A stretch of 62,849 nt of DNA from Nonomuraea aridisoli (GTDB lineage Bacteria; Actinomycetota; Actinomycetes; Streptosporangiales; Streptosporangiaceae). Position 1 is the first letter of the stretch, and each line of letters starts with the position of its first letter. The DNA lies in the NCBI RefSeq assembly GCF_003236395.1, contig NZ_POUD01000019.1:1-62849 (forward strand), given 5' to 3'. This document shows, piece after piece, positions 34,985-43,388 of this stretch. Position numbers and translations under genes: made by a program. The notes under the pieces were generated by a model. The model saw nothing but the letters and a program-made list of their open reading frames with translations. It ran no database searches and was not told the origin of the DNA.

Positions 34985-37078
34985 ATGCGCTTCGCCGTAC
35001 TCGGGCCGATCGAGGCGACCACCGGTGACGGCCGGCCCGTCCGCGTGCCCGAGCTGAAGGTGCGGGCGCTCCTCGCGTTCCTGCTCGCCCACGACGGGCG
35101 GGTGGTGGCGGCCGAGCGGCTGATCGAGGGCCTGTGGGGCGACCGGCCGCCGGGCAATCCGCTGGGGGCGCTGCGGGCGAAGGCGTCGCAGCTGCGCCGG
35201 GCGCTCGACGAAGCGGAGCCGGGGGCCAGGGAGCTGATCGTCACGCGTCCGCCCGGCTACCTGCTCGACGGCGACACCGACGCGCGCCGCTTCCTGGAGA
35301 CCGCCGCACGGGCCCGGGCCGCCGCCGATCCGGGCGAGCGGGCCGGGCTGCTGGCCGAGGCCCTGGCCTGGTGGCGCGGGCCGGCCTTCGCCGACTTCCC
35401 CGCCGAGCCGCTGGTGCGCGCCGCCGCCGCCCGGCTGGAGGAGCAGCGGCTGAGCGTCCTGGAGGACTACGCCGACGTACGGCTGGCGCTGGGCCAGGAC
35501 GCCTCCCAGATCGGCGAGCTGACCGAGCTGGCCGCCCAGCACCCGGCGCGGGAACGCTTCCACGGCCTGCTCATGCGCGCCCTCTACCGGTCAGGGCGGC
35601 AGGCGGAGGCGCTCGAGGTCTACCGGGCCTTCCGCGCCCGGCTGCGCGACGATCTCGGCCTCGACCCAGGGCCCGAGCTCGTCGCGCTGCACCAGGCGAT
35701 CCTGGAGCAGCGTCCCGAGCTGCGCCGCCCGGCGGGCCCTCCTTCGCCCGCGCCGGCCCGGCTGCCCGAGCCGCTCACCGAGCTGATCGGCCGGGACGAC
35801 CTGCTCGCCGAGCTGCTCGCCCTGCCGGGTACGGCGCGGCTGGTGACGCTCACCGGCCCCGCCGGGGTGGGCAAGAGCCGGCTCGCGCTGGAGGCCGCCC
35901 GCCGGCTGAGCGGTGGATTCCCCGGCGGCGCGTACCTGGTGGAGCTGTCGTCCGTGCGCGCCGGGTCCGGGCCGGAGACGGCCGAGGCGGTCGCGGCGGC
36001 CCTCGGACTGCGCGACGACGGCGTGACCGGCCCCGACCGGCTGATCGCCACGGCCTTCGGCGGCCGCAGGGCGCTGCTGGTCCTCGACGACTGCGAGCAC
36101 GTCGTGGAGCCGGTGGCCGAGCTGACCGCGCTGCTGCTGCGCGCCGGGCCCGGGCTGAGCGTCATCGCCACCGGCAGGGAGCCGCTGGGCGTCGCCGGCG
36201 AGGTCGTGCGGGAGGTGCCGCCGCTGGACGTCGAGGCGGCGATGCGGCTGTTCGCCGCCCGCGCCCGTGACGCGCTGCCGGGTTTCGCGGTGACGGCCGC
36301 GCAGGCCGGCGCCGTCGAGACGATCTGCCGCCGCCTCGACGGCCTCCCGCTGGCGCTGGAACTGGCCGCGGCCCGGGTGCGGGCGCTGGGCGTGCGCGCC
36401 GTGGCCGACCGGCTCGACGACCGCTTCCGGCTGCTGTCGGCCGGGCGGCGAGCCGGGCCGGCGCACCAGCGCACGCTGCGGGCGGCGCTCGACTGGAGCT
36501 GGGAGCTGCTGACCGAGCCCGAACGCGTCGTGCTGCGCCGCCTGGCGGTCCAGGTGGGCGGGTGCACCCTGGAGGCGGCGGAGCGGGTGTGCGCGGCACC
36601 CGCGCCGATCCCAGGCGATCCGGCCGGTCTGCTCGACCCGGCCGGACCCGGCGCGGGAGGGGACCTCGACCCCGCCGACGTCGCCGGGCTGCTCGCGCGG
36701 CTGGTCGACCGGTCCCTGGTCGTGCGGACCGGCGAGCGGTACCGGCTGCTGGAGTCCGTGGCGGCGTACGGGCTGGAGCGGCTGCGTGCGGCCGGCGAGC
36801 ACGACGGCGTCCTGCACCGGTACGCCATGTACTACACGCAGTTCGCGGAGTGCGCGGAGACGTACCGGAGCGGGCCGGCCCGGCACCGCTGGGTGCGGCG
36901 GCTGGACGCCGAGACCGCCAACCTGCGCGCCGCGCTGGAGGCGGCCGTGAGCCTGGGCGACACGCGGCTGGCCGCGCGGCTGACCGGCTCGCTCGGCTGG
37001 TACCGCACCCAGACCGGACGCCCCGCGGACGCCGGGACACCGCCCGGCGAACGGAGGGCCGCCGCGCCGGTGCCGTAG
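34985..37078 (+). CDS. AfsR/SARP-family regulator, lacking the C-terminal TPR region
   Basis: A 697-residue regulator. Residues about 1-90 are an OmpR-like winged helix (MRFAVLGPIEATTGDGRPVR, LRAKASQLRRALDEAE), 95-240 a bacterial transcriptional activation domain (GLLMRALYRSGRQAEALEVY, then RAFRARLRDDLGLDPGPELV), and 260-560 an NB-ARC type ATPase with Walker A LTGPAGVGKSRLAL and Walker B ALLVLDDCEHV. A winged helix (TLRAALDWSWELLTEPERVV) follows. AfsR proteins normally continue with several hundred residues of TPRs, but this one ends soon after GSLGWYRTQTGRPADAG with a low-complexity tail, suggesting C-terminal loss by frameshift. GGGTGAGG precedes the ATG. It probably activates the divergent exporter. 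Confidence 0.9.
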   Translation: MRFAVLGPIEATTGDGRPVRVPELKVRALLAFLLAHDGRVVAAERLIEGLWGDRPPGNPLGALRAKASQLRRALDEAEPGARELIVTRPPGYLLDGDTDARRFLETAARARAAADPGERAGLLAEALAWWRGPAFADFPAEPLVRAAAARLEEQRLSVLEDYADVRLALGQDASQIGELTELAAQHPARERFHGLLMRALYRSGRQAEALEVYRAFRARLRDDLGLDPGPELVALHQAILEQRPELRRPAGPPSPAPARLPEPLTELIGRDDLLAELLALPGTARLVTLTGPAGVGKSRLALEAARRLSGGFPGGAYLVELSSVRAGSGPETAEAVAAALGLRDDGVTGPDRLIATAFGGRRALLVLDDCEHVVEPVAELTALLLRAGPGLSVIATGREPLGVAGEVVREVPPLDVEAAMRLFAARARDALPGFAVTAAQAGAVETICRRLDGLPLALELAAARVRALGVRAVADRLDDRFRLLSAGRRAGPAHQRTLRAALDWSWELLTEPERVVLRRLAVQVGGCTLEAAERVCAAPAPIPGDPAGLLDPAGPGAGGDLDPADVAGLLARLVDRSLVVRTGERYRLLESVAAYGLERLRAAGEHDGVLHRYAMYYTQFAECAETYRSGPARHRWVRRLDAETANLRAALEAAVSLGDTRLAARLTGSLGWYRTQTGRPADAGTPPGERRAAAPVP

Positions 37079-37138
37079 CTTCCGCATCAGACGGTCGATG
37101 AGCCGCCGGCAAGGGGGCGCTCGTTCGGCCCGGGGCGG

Positions 37139-38821
37139 TCAGTGGCCGGTCGCGCGGCGCAGGGCGCGTTTCACCCTGCCGGGGAGCTTGAAGCGCACTC
37201 CGGTCTTGGCGGCCGTCTGGGCGGCGCGGGTGGCCGCGTGCAGGTCGCGGCGCAGCGTGCCGACCTCGCGGCGCAGCTCGACGGCGCTCTTGCGCCAGCG
37301 GCCCGCCTCGTCGCGCCACTTGGCGACCTGGGCGCGCAGCCGTTCGTTCTCCTTGGCCAGGCGGTCGGCCTCGGCCCTGGCCTCCGTCCTGGCCCGGTAC
37401 GCCGCGCGCCGCCCGAGCAGCTCGACCGGCTCGCGGCCGAACCCGTACGTCTCCCCCTCCACCCACCGGACGGCGGAGACCTCGTCCACCACGTCGTCGA
37501 GCGGCTCGCCGGGCCGGGCGACGAGGCGGGCCCGGGCGAAGGACGACACACGCTCCAGGCGCGCCACGGTGACGCCCTCGGGCGTCTCCTCCAGCAGCAC
37601 GCCGACCAGCCCCGCCTCGTCGGCCTTGGCCACGTTGAGCAGCCGGCTCACGGTGTCCTCGCCGGGCACCCAGCCGGCCGGTACGCGCAGCACGAACGGC
37701 ACGGACGGGTGCACCTCCTCCGTGGTGGCGAGGTGGATCCTGCTCTCGTGCTCGTAGTGGCCGTGGACCAGCACCAGCTCCAGGTCCGGGTCCTTGAGCG
37801 GGGCGCGGCGGTCGCGGTCGAGCTTGTCCCACGGGCCGACCACGACCACGGACAGGTCGCCGGTCGTGCCGGCGAGCAGCGCGTCCACGGTGGCGCGGAC
37901 GTTGTCGTAGCCGGCGGTGCCGTCGACCACCGCGGTCACGTACGGGATCTTCCACTGCCGGTCCGGGTGCGTGCGCAGCCACTGGTAGGCGGGGATGCGG
38001 TCGGCCACGAACGCGTGGCTGACCCGGTCGATGCGCTTCTGCTCACGCATCCGCATGGTGGGGCCCAGGTGGTAGGCGCGGGCCCGCGGCTCGGGGATGA
38101 AGACCGCGCCGGCCTGCGCGAGGCGGTAGCCCATCTCGGTGTCCTGTCCGAGGATCAGCTCGTCGTCCATGGGGCCGGCCAGCTCCACCAGGCGGGCGCT
38201 GACGGAGGTGGCGCCGCCCACGTGCAGGCTGAACGGCCGCTGCGTGCCGCGGACCAGGCCATCGGTGCGCTCGACCAGGCGGACGAGCCAGGCGTGCGGC
38301 TCGGCCGGCTCGAACGCCGCCTCCAGGTCGTCGGGCAGCACCTCGGGCGGTTCGGCCGAGGTGAACCTGATGAAGCCGGTGACGGACAGGTAGGGAGCGG
38401 TGTGGTGCCAGCGCATGTGCGCCTCGATGGCCCCGGGGGTGAGCACCACGTCGGAGTCGAGCCAGTGGATGACGTCGCCCGTGGCCTCCGCCAGGCCCGC
38501 GTTGCGGGCGCAGGCGCGGCCGGGCTGTTCGCACAGGACCAGGCGGGCGTCCACGCCCTGCGGCAGCCGCAGCGGCGGCACGCTGCCGTTGTCGACCACG
38601 ATGATCTCGGTCAGCTCCGCCGGGTACGTCTGCCGCGCCAGCGCCTGCAGCACCAGGTCGAGCTTCCGCTGCCCGCCGTAGGCCGGGATGATCACGCTGA
38701 CCCGCAGCTCGGGTGTGAAGTGCTCCGGCGGCTGGAGGACCCGGTAGTCGTTACCGCGCACCCGTGCCACGCCGCCTCCGTCAGGCGGCTGGGGGCGGTC
38801 TTCTGGGGATGTCGCGGACAT
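37139..38821 (-). CDS. GT2 glycosyltransferase with C-terminal coiled coil
   Basis: A 560-residue family 2 transferase. The GT-A fold begins VSVIIPAYGGQRKLDLVLQA (about 41), with EIIVVDNGS, GRACARNAGLAEATGDVIHW and the metal-binding LDSD (about 122). LGQDTEMGYRLAQAGAVFIP is the usual ED-like acceptor region. After about residue 290 comes a second, more divergent domain (VTAVVDGTAGYDNVRATVDA). Residues about 475-540 form a coiled coil (ADRLAKENERLRAQVAKWRD). The ATG has GAGGAG 11 bases upstream. It is divergent from the sulfotransferase/GT4 pair and may act on the same cell-surface polymer. Confidence 0.9.
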   Translation of the reverse strand: MSATSPEDRPQPPDGGGVARVRGNDYRVLQPPEHFTPELRVSVIIPAYGGQRKLDLVLQALARQTYPAELTEIIVVDNGSVPPLRLPQGVDARLVLCEQPGRACARNAGLAEATGDVIHWLDSDVVLTPGAIEAHMRWHHTAPYLSVTGFIRFTSAEPPEVLPDDLEAAFEPAEPHAWLVRLVERTDGLVRGTQRPFSLHVGGATSVSARLVELAGPMDDELILGQDTEMGYRLAQAGAVFIPEPRARAYHLGPTMRMREQKRIDRVSHAFVADRIPAYQWLRTHPDRQWKIPYVTAVVDGTAGYDNVRATVDALLAGTTGDLSVVVVGPWDKLDRDRRAPLKDPDLELVLVHGHYEHESRIHLATTEEVHPSVPFVLRVPAGWVPGEDTVSRLLNVAKADEAGLVGVLLEETPEGVTVARLERVSSFARARLVARPGEPLDDVVDEVSAVRWVEGETYGFGREPVELLGRRAAYRARTEARAEADRLAKENERLRAQVAKWRDEAGRWRKSAVELRREVGTLRRDLHAATRAAQTAAKTGVRFKLPGRVKRALRRATGH

Positions 38822-39142
38822 ACGTGCAGACGCTCCTCAGCGGTCGGCTCGGTGACTGCGGCAACACACTTTACGCCGCTTTTCCGGGGGAACCTCCTGG
38901 TCACCCCTCTTCCGAGGCGTGTTCACACAGGTCATCCCGCACAGTAACCTCACAGAATCTTCCATGACGCTCCCTCGGGCGGCCCGACGACCGTAAAGGG
39001 GGTTTAAAGGGGGGTCGCGATGGTTACGCAGCGTATCGGAGTAGTGTGATGTGTCGCGTGCGGCGTGACTCTGGACACTATCTCGACATCTCGGGGCCGA
39101 TTCTCAGTCAATCTCCAGAAACTGGCGGTACCCTCGCCCATC
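38822..39142. promoter_or_regulatory. divergent promoter region of GT2 and sulfotransferase genes
   Basis: About 320 bases, less GC-rich than its flanks. It contains a repeated AAAGGGGG element (AAAGGGGGTTTAAAGGGGGG, 38994-39013). No clean -35/-10 pair can be chosen. The in-frame GTG at 39065 is an alternative start of the sulfotransferase gene. Confidence 0.4.
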
Positions 39143-40018
39143 ATGATGTGGCAGCGTAGAGTCAGCGGCGCGCTGGCCAAGTACGCGGGTTTCCGAATCG
39201 AACGAGTAGGAAAAAGCGGAAAGGTCGTGCCAGAACGGCCGGCGCCGAAGAAGAAGCCCGCCGAGGTGTCGTTCCGGCCACCGGCCGACCCAGAGGCCGA
39301 TCGCCTGCTCACCGCCCCCGTGTTCGTCATCTCCCCCGTGCGGTCGGGCTCGACGCTGCTGCGCTCGATGATGAACGCCCACCCCGACCTGCACGCCCCG
39401 CACGAGCTGCACGTCCGCAGGCTCAGCGTGGACTTCGGCACCGGGCTGGCGGAACGAGCGATGGCCGCCCTCGGCCACAACCGCGCCGACCTCGAACACC
39501 TGCTGTGGGACCGCGTGCTCCACCGCGAGCTGGTACGCAGCGGAAAGCGCTACATCGTCGACAAGACGCCGGCCAACGCCTTCGCCTACGACCGCATCGC
39601 GGCGTGCTGGCCGGACGCGCGCTACATCTTCCTGCTGCGCCACCCCGCCTCGATCGCGACGTCGTGGCACGAGGCGAGCCCCGACAAGCGCACGCCGGAG
39701 GAGGCCGCGACCGACGCGCTGCGTTACATGAAGGCCGTGGAGCGCGCCAGGAAGGCGCTGCCCGGCCTGACCGTGCGGTACGAGGACCTGACCGGCGAGC
39801 CGGAGAAGACCGCCCGCAGCATCTGCGAGTTCCTCGGCATCGACTGGGCCCCCGAGATGCTCACCTACGGCACTCCCGACGTCGTGACGAAGGGGCTCGG
39901 CGACTGGAAGGACAAGATCCGTTCGGGCGAGGTCCAGCCGGGCCGCGACCTGCCGTCGCCGGACGAGATCCCCGAGGTGCTGAAGCCCATGTGCCAGACC
40001 TGGGAGTACCTGCCATGA
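39143..40018 (+). CDS. PAPS-dependent sulfotransferase
   Basis: A 291-residue cytosolic sulfotransferase (Sulfotransfer_1/3 type). The PAPS 5'-phosphosulfate loop is FVISPVRSGSTLLRSMMNAH and the 3'-phosphate strand is YIFLLRHPASIATSWHEASP, with IVDKTPANAFAY between them, so all usual binding elements are present. The first 40 residues are basic (RRVSGALAKYAGFRIERVGK) and may be an amphipathic membrane-binding helix. The start is not certain: ATG 39143 is preferred, but GTG 39065 is in frame. It overlaps the GT4 gene by four bases (ATGA), so the pair likely makes a sulfated glycoconjugate. Confidence 0.88.
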   Translation: MMWQRRVSGALAKYAGFRIERVGKSGKVVPERPAPKKKPAEVSFRPPADPEADRLLTAPVFVISPVRSGSTLLRSMMNAHPDLHAPHELHVRRLSVDFGTGLAERAMAALGHNRADLEHLLWDRVLHRELVRSGKRYIVDKTPANAFAYDRIAACWPDARYIFLLRHPASIATSWHEASPDKRTPEEAATDALRYMKAVERARKALPGLTVRYEDLTGEPEKTARSICEFLGIDWAPEMLTYGTPDVVTKGLGDWKDKIRSGEVQPGRDLPSPDEIPEVLKPMCQTWEYLP

Positions 40019-41196
40019 AGATCCGCTACATGCTGGTGCACGCCTACGGCATGGGCGGCACGATCCGCACGGTCGTCAACCAGGCCAACGCGATGGCCGA
40101 GGCGGGCCACGACGTCGAGATCGTCAGCGCGGTGCGCCGCCGTACCAAGCCGCAGTTCGAGATCGACGAACGGGTGAAGGTGTGGGCGCTGGTCGACCAG
40201 CGTGACGGCGTGGTGCCCGACTCCTTCGCCCGCAAGGTGTGGCGGCGCGCCCGCGGCAAGATCGTGCCGTACGGCGAGTTCGCGGCCCACTACTTCACCC
40301 AGCGGGTGGAGAGCGCGCTGATCGACTACGTGTCCTCGGTCCAGGACGGCATCCTGGTGACCACCCGCCCGGCGCTCAACCTGATCTCGGCCCGCCGGGG
40401 CTCCAGCAAGGCCGTCCGGGTGGCGCAGGAGCACATGAACCTGGCCTCGTACCATCCGGCCGTGCGCGAGCACATCACCCGCTACTACGGCAGCTTCGAC
40501 GCGGTCGCGGTGCTGACGGAGACCAGTCGCAAGGAATACCGCGCGATCTTCAAGGACATGCCGATCGTCCGCATCCCGAACGCCGTGCCGATGGAGCACC
40601 GCAAGCACTCCGACCACAGCAACCCGATCGTCATCGCGGCCGGCCGGTTGGTGCCCCAGAAGGGCTTCGACATGCTCATCCCGGCCTTCGCCTCGATCGC
40701 GCAGGCCCACCCCGAGTGGAAGCTGCAGATCTTCGGCACCGGACCGCTCCAGCAGAAGCTGCAGAACCGCATCGACAAGCAGGAGATGGGCGATCGCATC
40801 ACGCTCATGGGGCGCAGCGACCGCCTCCACGAGGAGCTCGCCAAGGCGTCGATCTACGCGCTGAGCTCCCGGATGGAGGGGCTGCCGATGGCGATGATCG
40901 AGGCGATGGGCCACGCCCTGCCGATCGTCGCCTTCGACTGCCCGACCGGTCCGGCCGACGTGCTGACGCCGGGCAAGGACGGCCTGCTGGTGCCGCGGCG
41001 CGACGTTCCGAAGCTCGGTGAGGCGCTGTCGCAGGTGATGAGCGACGCCGACCTGCGCCGGCGCATGGGCGCCGCGGCCGCGGAGACCGCCCGCGGCTAC
41101 ACGCCGCAGGTCGTCATGCCGCTGTGGGAGGAGCTGTACACCGCGCTGCTCAACCGCGCCCCCATCGCCCACGACTACGGCGCCGTGCGCCACTGA
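40015..41196 (+). CDS. GT4-family glycosyltransferase
   Basis: A 393-residue GT-B fold transferase. The N-terminal domain opens IRYMLVHAYGMGGTIRTVVN, where the GMGGT loop binds the acceptor. The C-terminal domain has IVIAAGRLVPQKGFDMLIPA (donor-phosphate loop), EGLPMAMIEAMGHALPIVAF (the E-x7-E donor-binding motif) and DVLTPGKDGLLVPRRD. ATG start overlaps the sulfotransferase stop. Members of this group add sugars to teichoic acids, capsules or glycolipids with retained configuration. A strong hairpin at 41216 ends the unit. Confidence 0.92.
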   Translation: MKIRYMLVHAYGMGGTIRTVVNQANAMAEAGHDVEIVSAVRRRTKPQFEIDERVKVWALVDQRDGVVPDSFARKVWRRARGKIVPYGEFAAHYFTQRVESALIDYVSSVQDGILVTTRPALNLISARRGSSKAVRVAQEHMNLASYHPAVREHITRYYGSFDAVAVLTETSRKEYRAIFKDMPIVRIPNAVPMEHRKHSDHSNPIVIAAGRLVPQKGFDMLIPAFASIAQAHPEWKLQIFGTGPLQQKLQNRIDKQEMGDRITLMGRSDRLHEELAKASIYALSSRMEGLPMAMIEAMGHALPIVAFDCPTGPADVLTPGKDGLLVPRRDVPKLGEALSQVMSDADLRRRMGAAAAETARGYTPQVVMPLWEELYTALLNRAPIAHDYGAVRH

Positions 41197-41215
41197 CCGT
41201 CCCGGGTCGACCGGA

Positions 41216-41258
41216 CACGCCGTCCCCGGCCCCGCTCCGGCGGACCGGGGACGGCGTG
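41216..41258 (+). terminator. terminator after GT4 gene
   Basis: CACGCCGTCCCCGG and CCGGGGACGGCGTG are perfect 14-base inverted arms separated by a 15-base loop, ending about 70 bases before the next gene. GC-rich, with only a short TTC after it. Confidence 0.75.
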
Positions 41259-41328
41259 CGTTCAAGGGCGTCCCGTGCCGAGGTCAAGGTCGCGTCCGCC
41301 GGACCGCGCCCGGGATAGGAATGACCCC

Positions 41329-41928
41329 ATGGGGCACGTACGGCTGCCGCGCCACCACACCGGCACGATCGACCACCCGCTCGCGTACGAGGTGTCCGCC
41401 GCGGTGTGGTTCCTGGGGGCGCGCCGCGCGGTGTTCACCCGGCTGGCCGCCATGGTCCGGCCGCGCGCCGGGGACCGCATCCTCGACGTGGGCTGCGGCA
41501 CCGGCTACCTCACCCGCATCCTCTCCCCCGTGGCCGGGCCCGCGGGCGAGGTGACCGGCCTCGACCCCTCCCCCGCGATGATCCAGTACGCCGCCGCCCG
41601 CGCCCGCGGCAACTGCAGGTACGTCCTCGGCGGCGCCCAGACCCTGCCGTTCCCCGACGGATCGTTCGACGCGGTGACCGCCACCCTGGTCGTCCACCAC
41701 ATCCCCGCCGACGACCGGCCGGAGGCGCTGGGCGAGATGTACCGGGTGCTGCGGCCGGGAGGGCGGCTGCTCGTCGTCGAGTCCCGCCCGCTCGCCGGCC
41801 GTCTCGGGCCGACGGAGTGCGACCTCCGCGACGTGCTGGGCTCGCTGATCGTCGACGCCGGGTTCCAGGTGGAGTCGGAGGGCGAGCTGCCGTACCTGCT
41901 GTACTACGTGCGCGCGGCGCGGCCGTAG
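41329..41928 (+). CDS. class I SAM-dependent methyltransferase (Methyltransf_11)
   Basis: A 199-residue methyltransferase. Motif I is ILDVGCGTGYLTRIL (about 51-65), followed by TGLDPSPAMIQYAAARARG, LPFPDGSFDAVTATLVVHHI (motif II) and MYRVLRPGGRLLVVESRP (motif III). This is the UbiE/COQ5-like core; the substrate is unknown. The ATG at 41329 has AGGAATGA upstream and removes an arginine-rich stretch that would begin earlier. Its 3' end overlaps the convergent membrane protein gene by 25 bases. Confidence 0.88.
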   Translation: MGHVRLPRHHTGTIDHPLAYEVSAAVWFLGARRAVFTRLAAMVRPRAGDRILDVGCGTGYLTRILSPVAGPAGEVTGLDPSPAMIQYAAARARGNCRYVLGGAQTLPFPDGSFDAVTATLVVHHIPADDRPEALGEMYRVLRPGGRLLVVESRPLAGRLGPTECDLRDVLGSLIVDAGFQVESEGELPYLLYYVRAARP

Positions 41929-42329
41929 GAGGGGGCGGGGCCGGGCGTGTCCTCCCGGCGGGCGGCGAGGACGCCCACGGCGCTGAAGACCGCGGCGATC
42001 ACCCACGCGATCGGGCCCTGCAGCCCCGGCCACAGTGGCGCGTAGCCCGGCACGAGGACGAACAGCACGAACGCCGTGTCGAGCAGGGACACCAGGACGA
42101 GGTTGATCCAGAAGCCCGCCCTGGAGTTGCGCCAGTTCATCACCGCGCCGACGATGATCGCGACGACGGCGCCGGCCAGGATGTTCCACGCGTCCTGGAA
42201 GACGCGGGCCTGCACCATGCCCGGATCGAGCGACCACCCGAGCGTCAGCAGGGCGTAGGCCGCGTTGATGTGCACCAGGCCCCAGAGGATGTAGAAGATC
42301 GCCCCGATCTTCGGGGCAAGCCGATTCAT
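41904..42329 (-). CDS. small four-helix membrane protein
   Basis: A 141-residue protein with four transmembrane segments (AIFYILWGLVHINAAYALLT, WNILAGAVVAIIVGAVMNW, WINLVLVSLLDTAFVLFVLV, GPIAWVIAAVFSAVGVLAA) and a short charged C-terminal tail. It resembles small actinomycete membrane proteins without a known function. It is divergent from the LysR gene, whose start is 160 bases away, and so may be a target of that regulator. Confidence 0.75.
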   Translation of the reverse strand: MNRLAPKIGAIFYILWGLVHINAAYALLTLGWSLDPGMVQARVFQDAWNILAGAVVAIIVGAVMNWRNSRAGFWINLVLVSLLDTAFVLFVLVPGYAPLWPGLQGPIAWVIAAVFSAVGVLAARREDTPGPAPSYGRAART

Positions 42330-42488
42330 GTGTCGTCACTCCCGTTCGAGGAGTCGTGTGGCTCGTACGCGTCCTGGCCGCCGCATGGCCCCGTAGGGGC
42401 CCGGTGACCAGCATGTTCACTTTCGCCCCGCCGAGCTATGCTGTCCAACGAAGACCTTCGATCGCTGCCATCGATTCGGGGAATACCG

Positions 42489-43382
42489 ATGGAGTTGCGG
42501 CAACTCGAGCACTTCGTGGTGCTCGCCGAGCATTCGAGCTTCACCAGGGCGGCCGAGCGGCTCAACCTCGTGCAGTCGGCCCTGTCGGTGTCGATCAGGA
42601 AACTGGAGAAGGACCTGGGCGCCGCGCTGTTCGAGCGGACGAGTCGCGGCGTGCGGCTGACCCAGGCGGGTGAGGCGCTGCTCCCCGCCGCCCTGCGGGT
42701 CCTGCGGGAGGTCGAGGCCGCCAGGGACGAGGTGGCCGCCGTTCGCGGCGTGGTGCGGGGGCGACTCCGGATCGGCATGATGCAGTCGCTGGCCCTCATC
42801 GACGCCGGCACGTTGTTCACGAAGTTCCACCGCGCGCATCCCGGTGTGGTCATCGAGCCCCGGCCCGCTCCGGGCGGTTCCCTGACTCTCGCCCGTCAGG
42901 TGCGCGACGGCGACCTCGACCTGGCGTTCGCGTGGGTGCCGCCGGCGTGGGCGCACGGGTTGCGCGTGGCCGAGCTGGCCCGCGAACCGATCGTGCTGGC
43001 GGCGCCGGCGGACCACCGCCTGCCCGACGGGGAGGTGCGGATCGCCGATCTGGACGGGGAGGCGTTCGTCGACTTCCCGGAGGGCTGGGGCGCCCGGGCG
43101 CTGACCGACGAGGCGTTCCGGGAGGCGGGCGTGCGCCGGAGCGTCGCGGTGGAGGTGGCCGACATCATGACGTGCGCCGAGCTGGTCCGTGCCGGGTTCG
43201 GCGTCGCCATCGTGCCCAGATCCCACGTCAGGCGGGCGCGGGGGCTGGTGTGGCGGCGCGTGGCCGGTCTGCCGCCGTGGGGCGTGTCGCTGGTCGCGCC
43301 GTCCGGCAGGCGGCTCACGTCGGCCGCCTCCGCCTTCGCGGATCTGGTCTGTACGACGTTCGGCGTCACGCTGTCGCCGTGA
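42489..43382 (+). CDS. LysR-family transcriptional regulator
   Basis: A 297-residue regulator. N-terminal winged helix: MELRQLEHFVVLAEHSSFTR then AAERLNLVQSALSVSIRKLE, residues 1-60. The effector-binding domain starts at about 90 (RGRLRIGMMQSLALIDAGTL) and has two Rossmann-like halves. The ATG at 42489 was chosen because LysR proteins begin at this ELRQLE sequence. It is transcribed away from the small membrane protein, the standard LysR arrangement, and is followed by the convergent polX gene after 6 bases. The effector is unknown. Confidence 0.92.
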   Translation: MELRQLEHFVVLAEHSSFTRAAERLNLVQSALSVSIRKLEKDLGAALFERTSRGVRLTQAGEALLPAALRVLREVEAARDEVAAVRGVVRGRLRIGMMQSLALIDAGTLFTKFHRAHPGVVIEPRPAPGGSLTLARQVRDGDLDLAFAWVPPAWAHGLRVAELAREPIVLAAPADHRLPDGEVRIADLDGEAFVDFPEGWGARALTDEAFREAGVRRSVAVEVADIMTCAELVRAGFGVAIVPRSHVRRARGLVWRRVAGLPPWGVSLVAPSGRRLTSAASAFADLVCTTFGVTLSP

Positions 43383-43388
43383 GGCCGC

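Noticed and set aside
33441..37078. Antibiotic biosynthetic gene cluster around the SARP and DHA2 exporter
   Set aside because: No PKS, NRPS, terpene, RiPP or tailoring core genes are found beside them.
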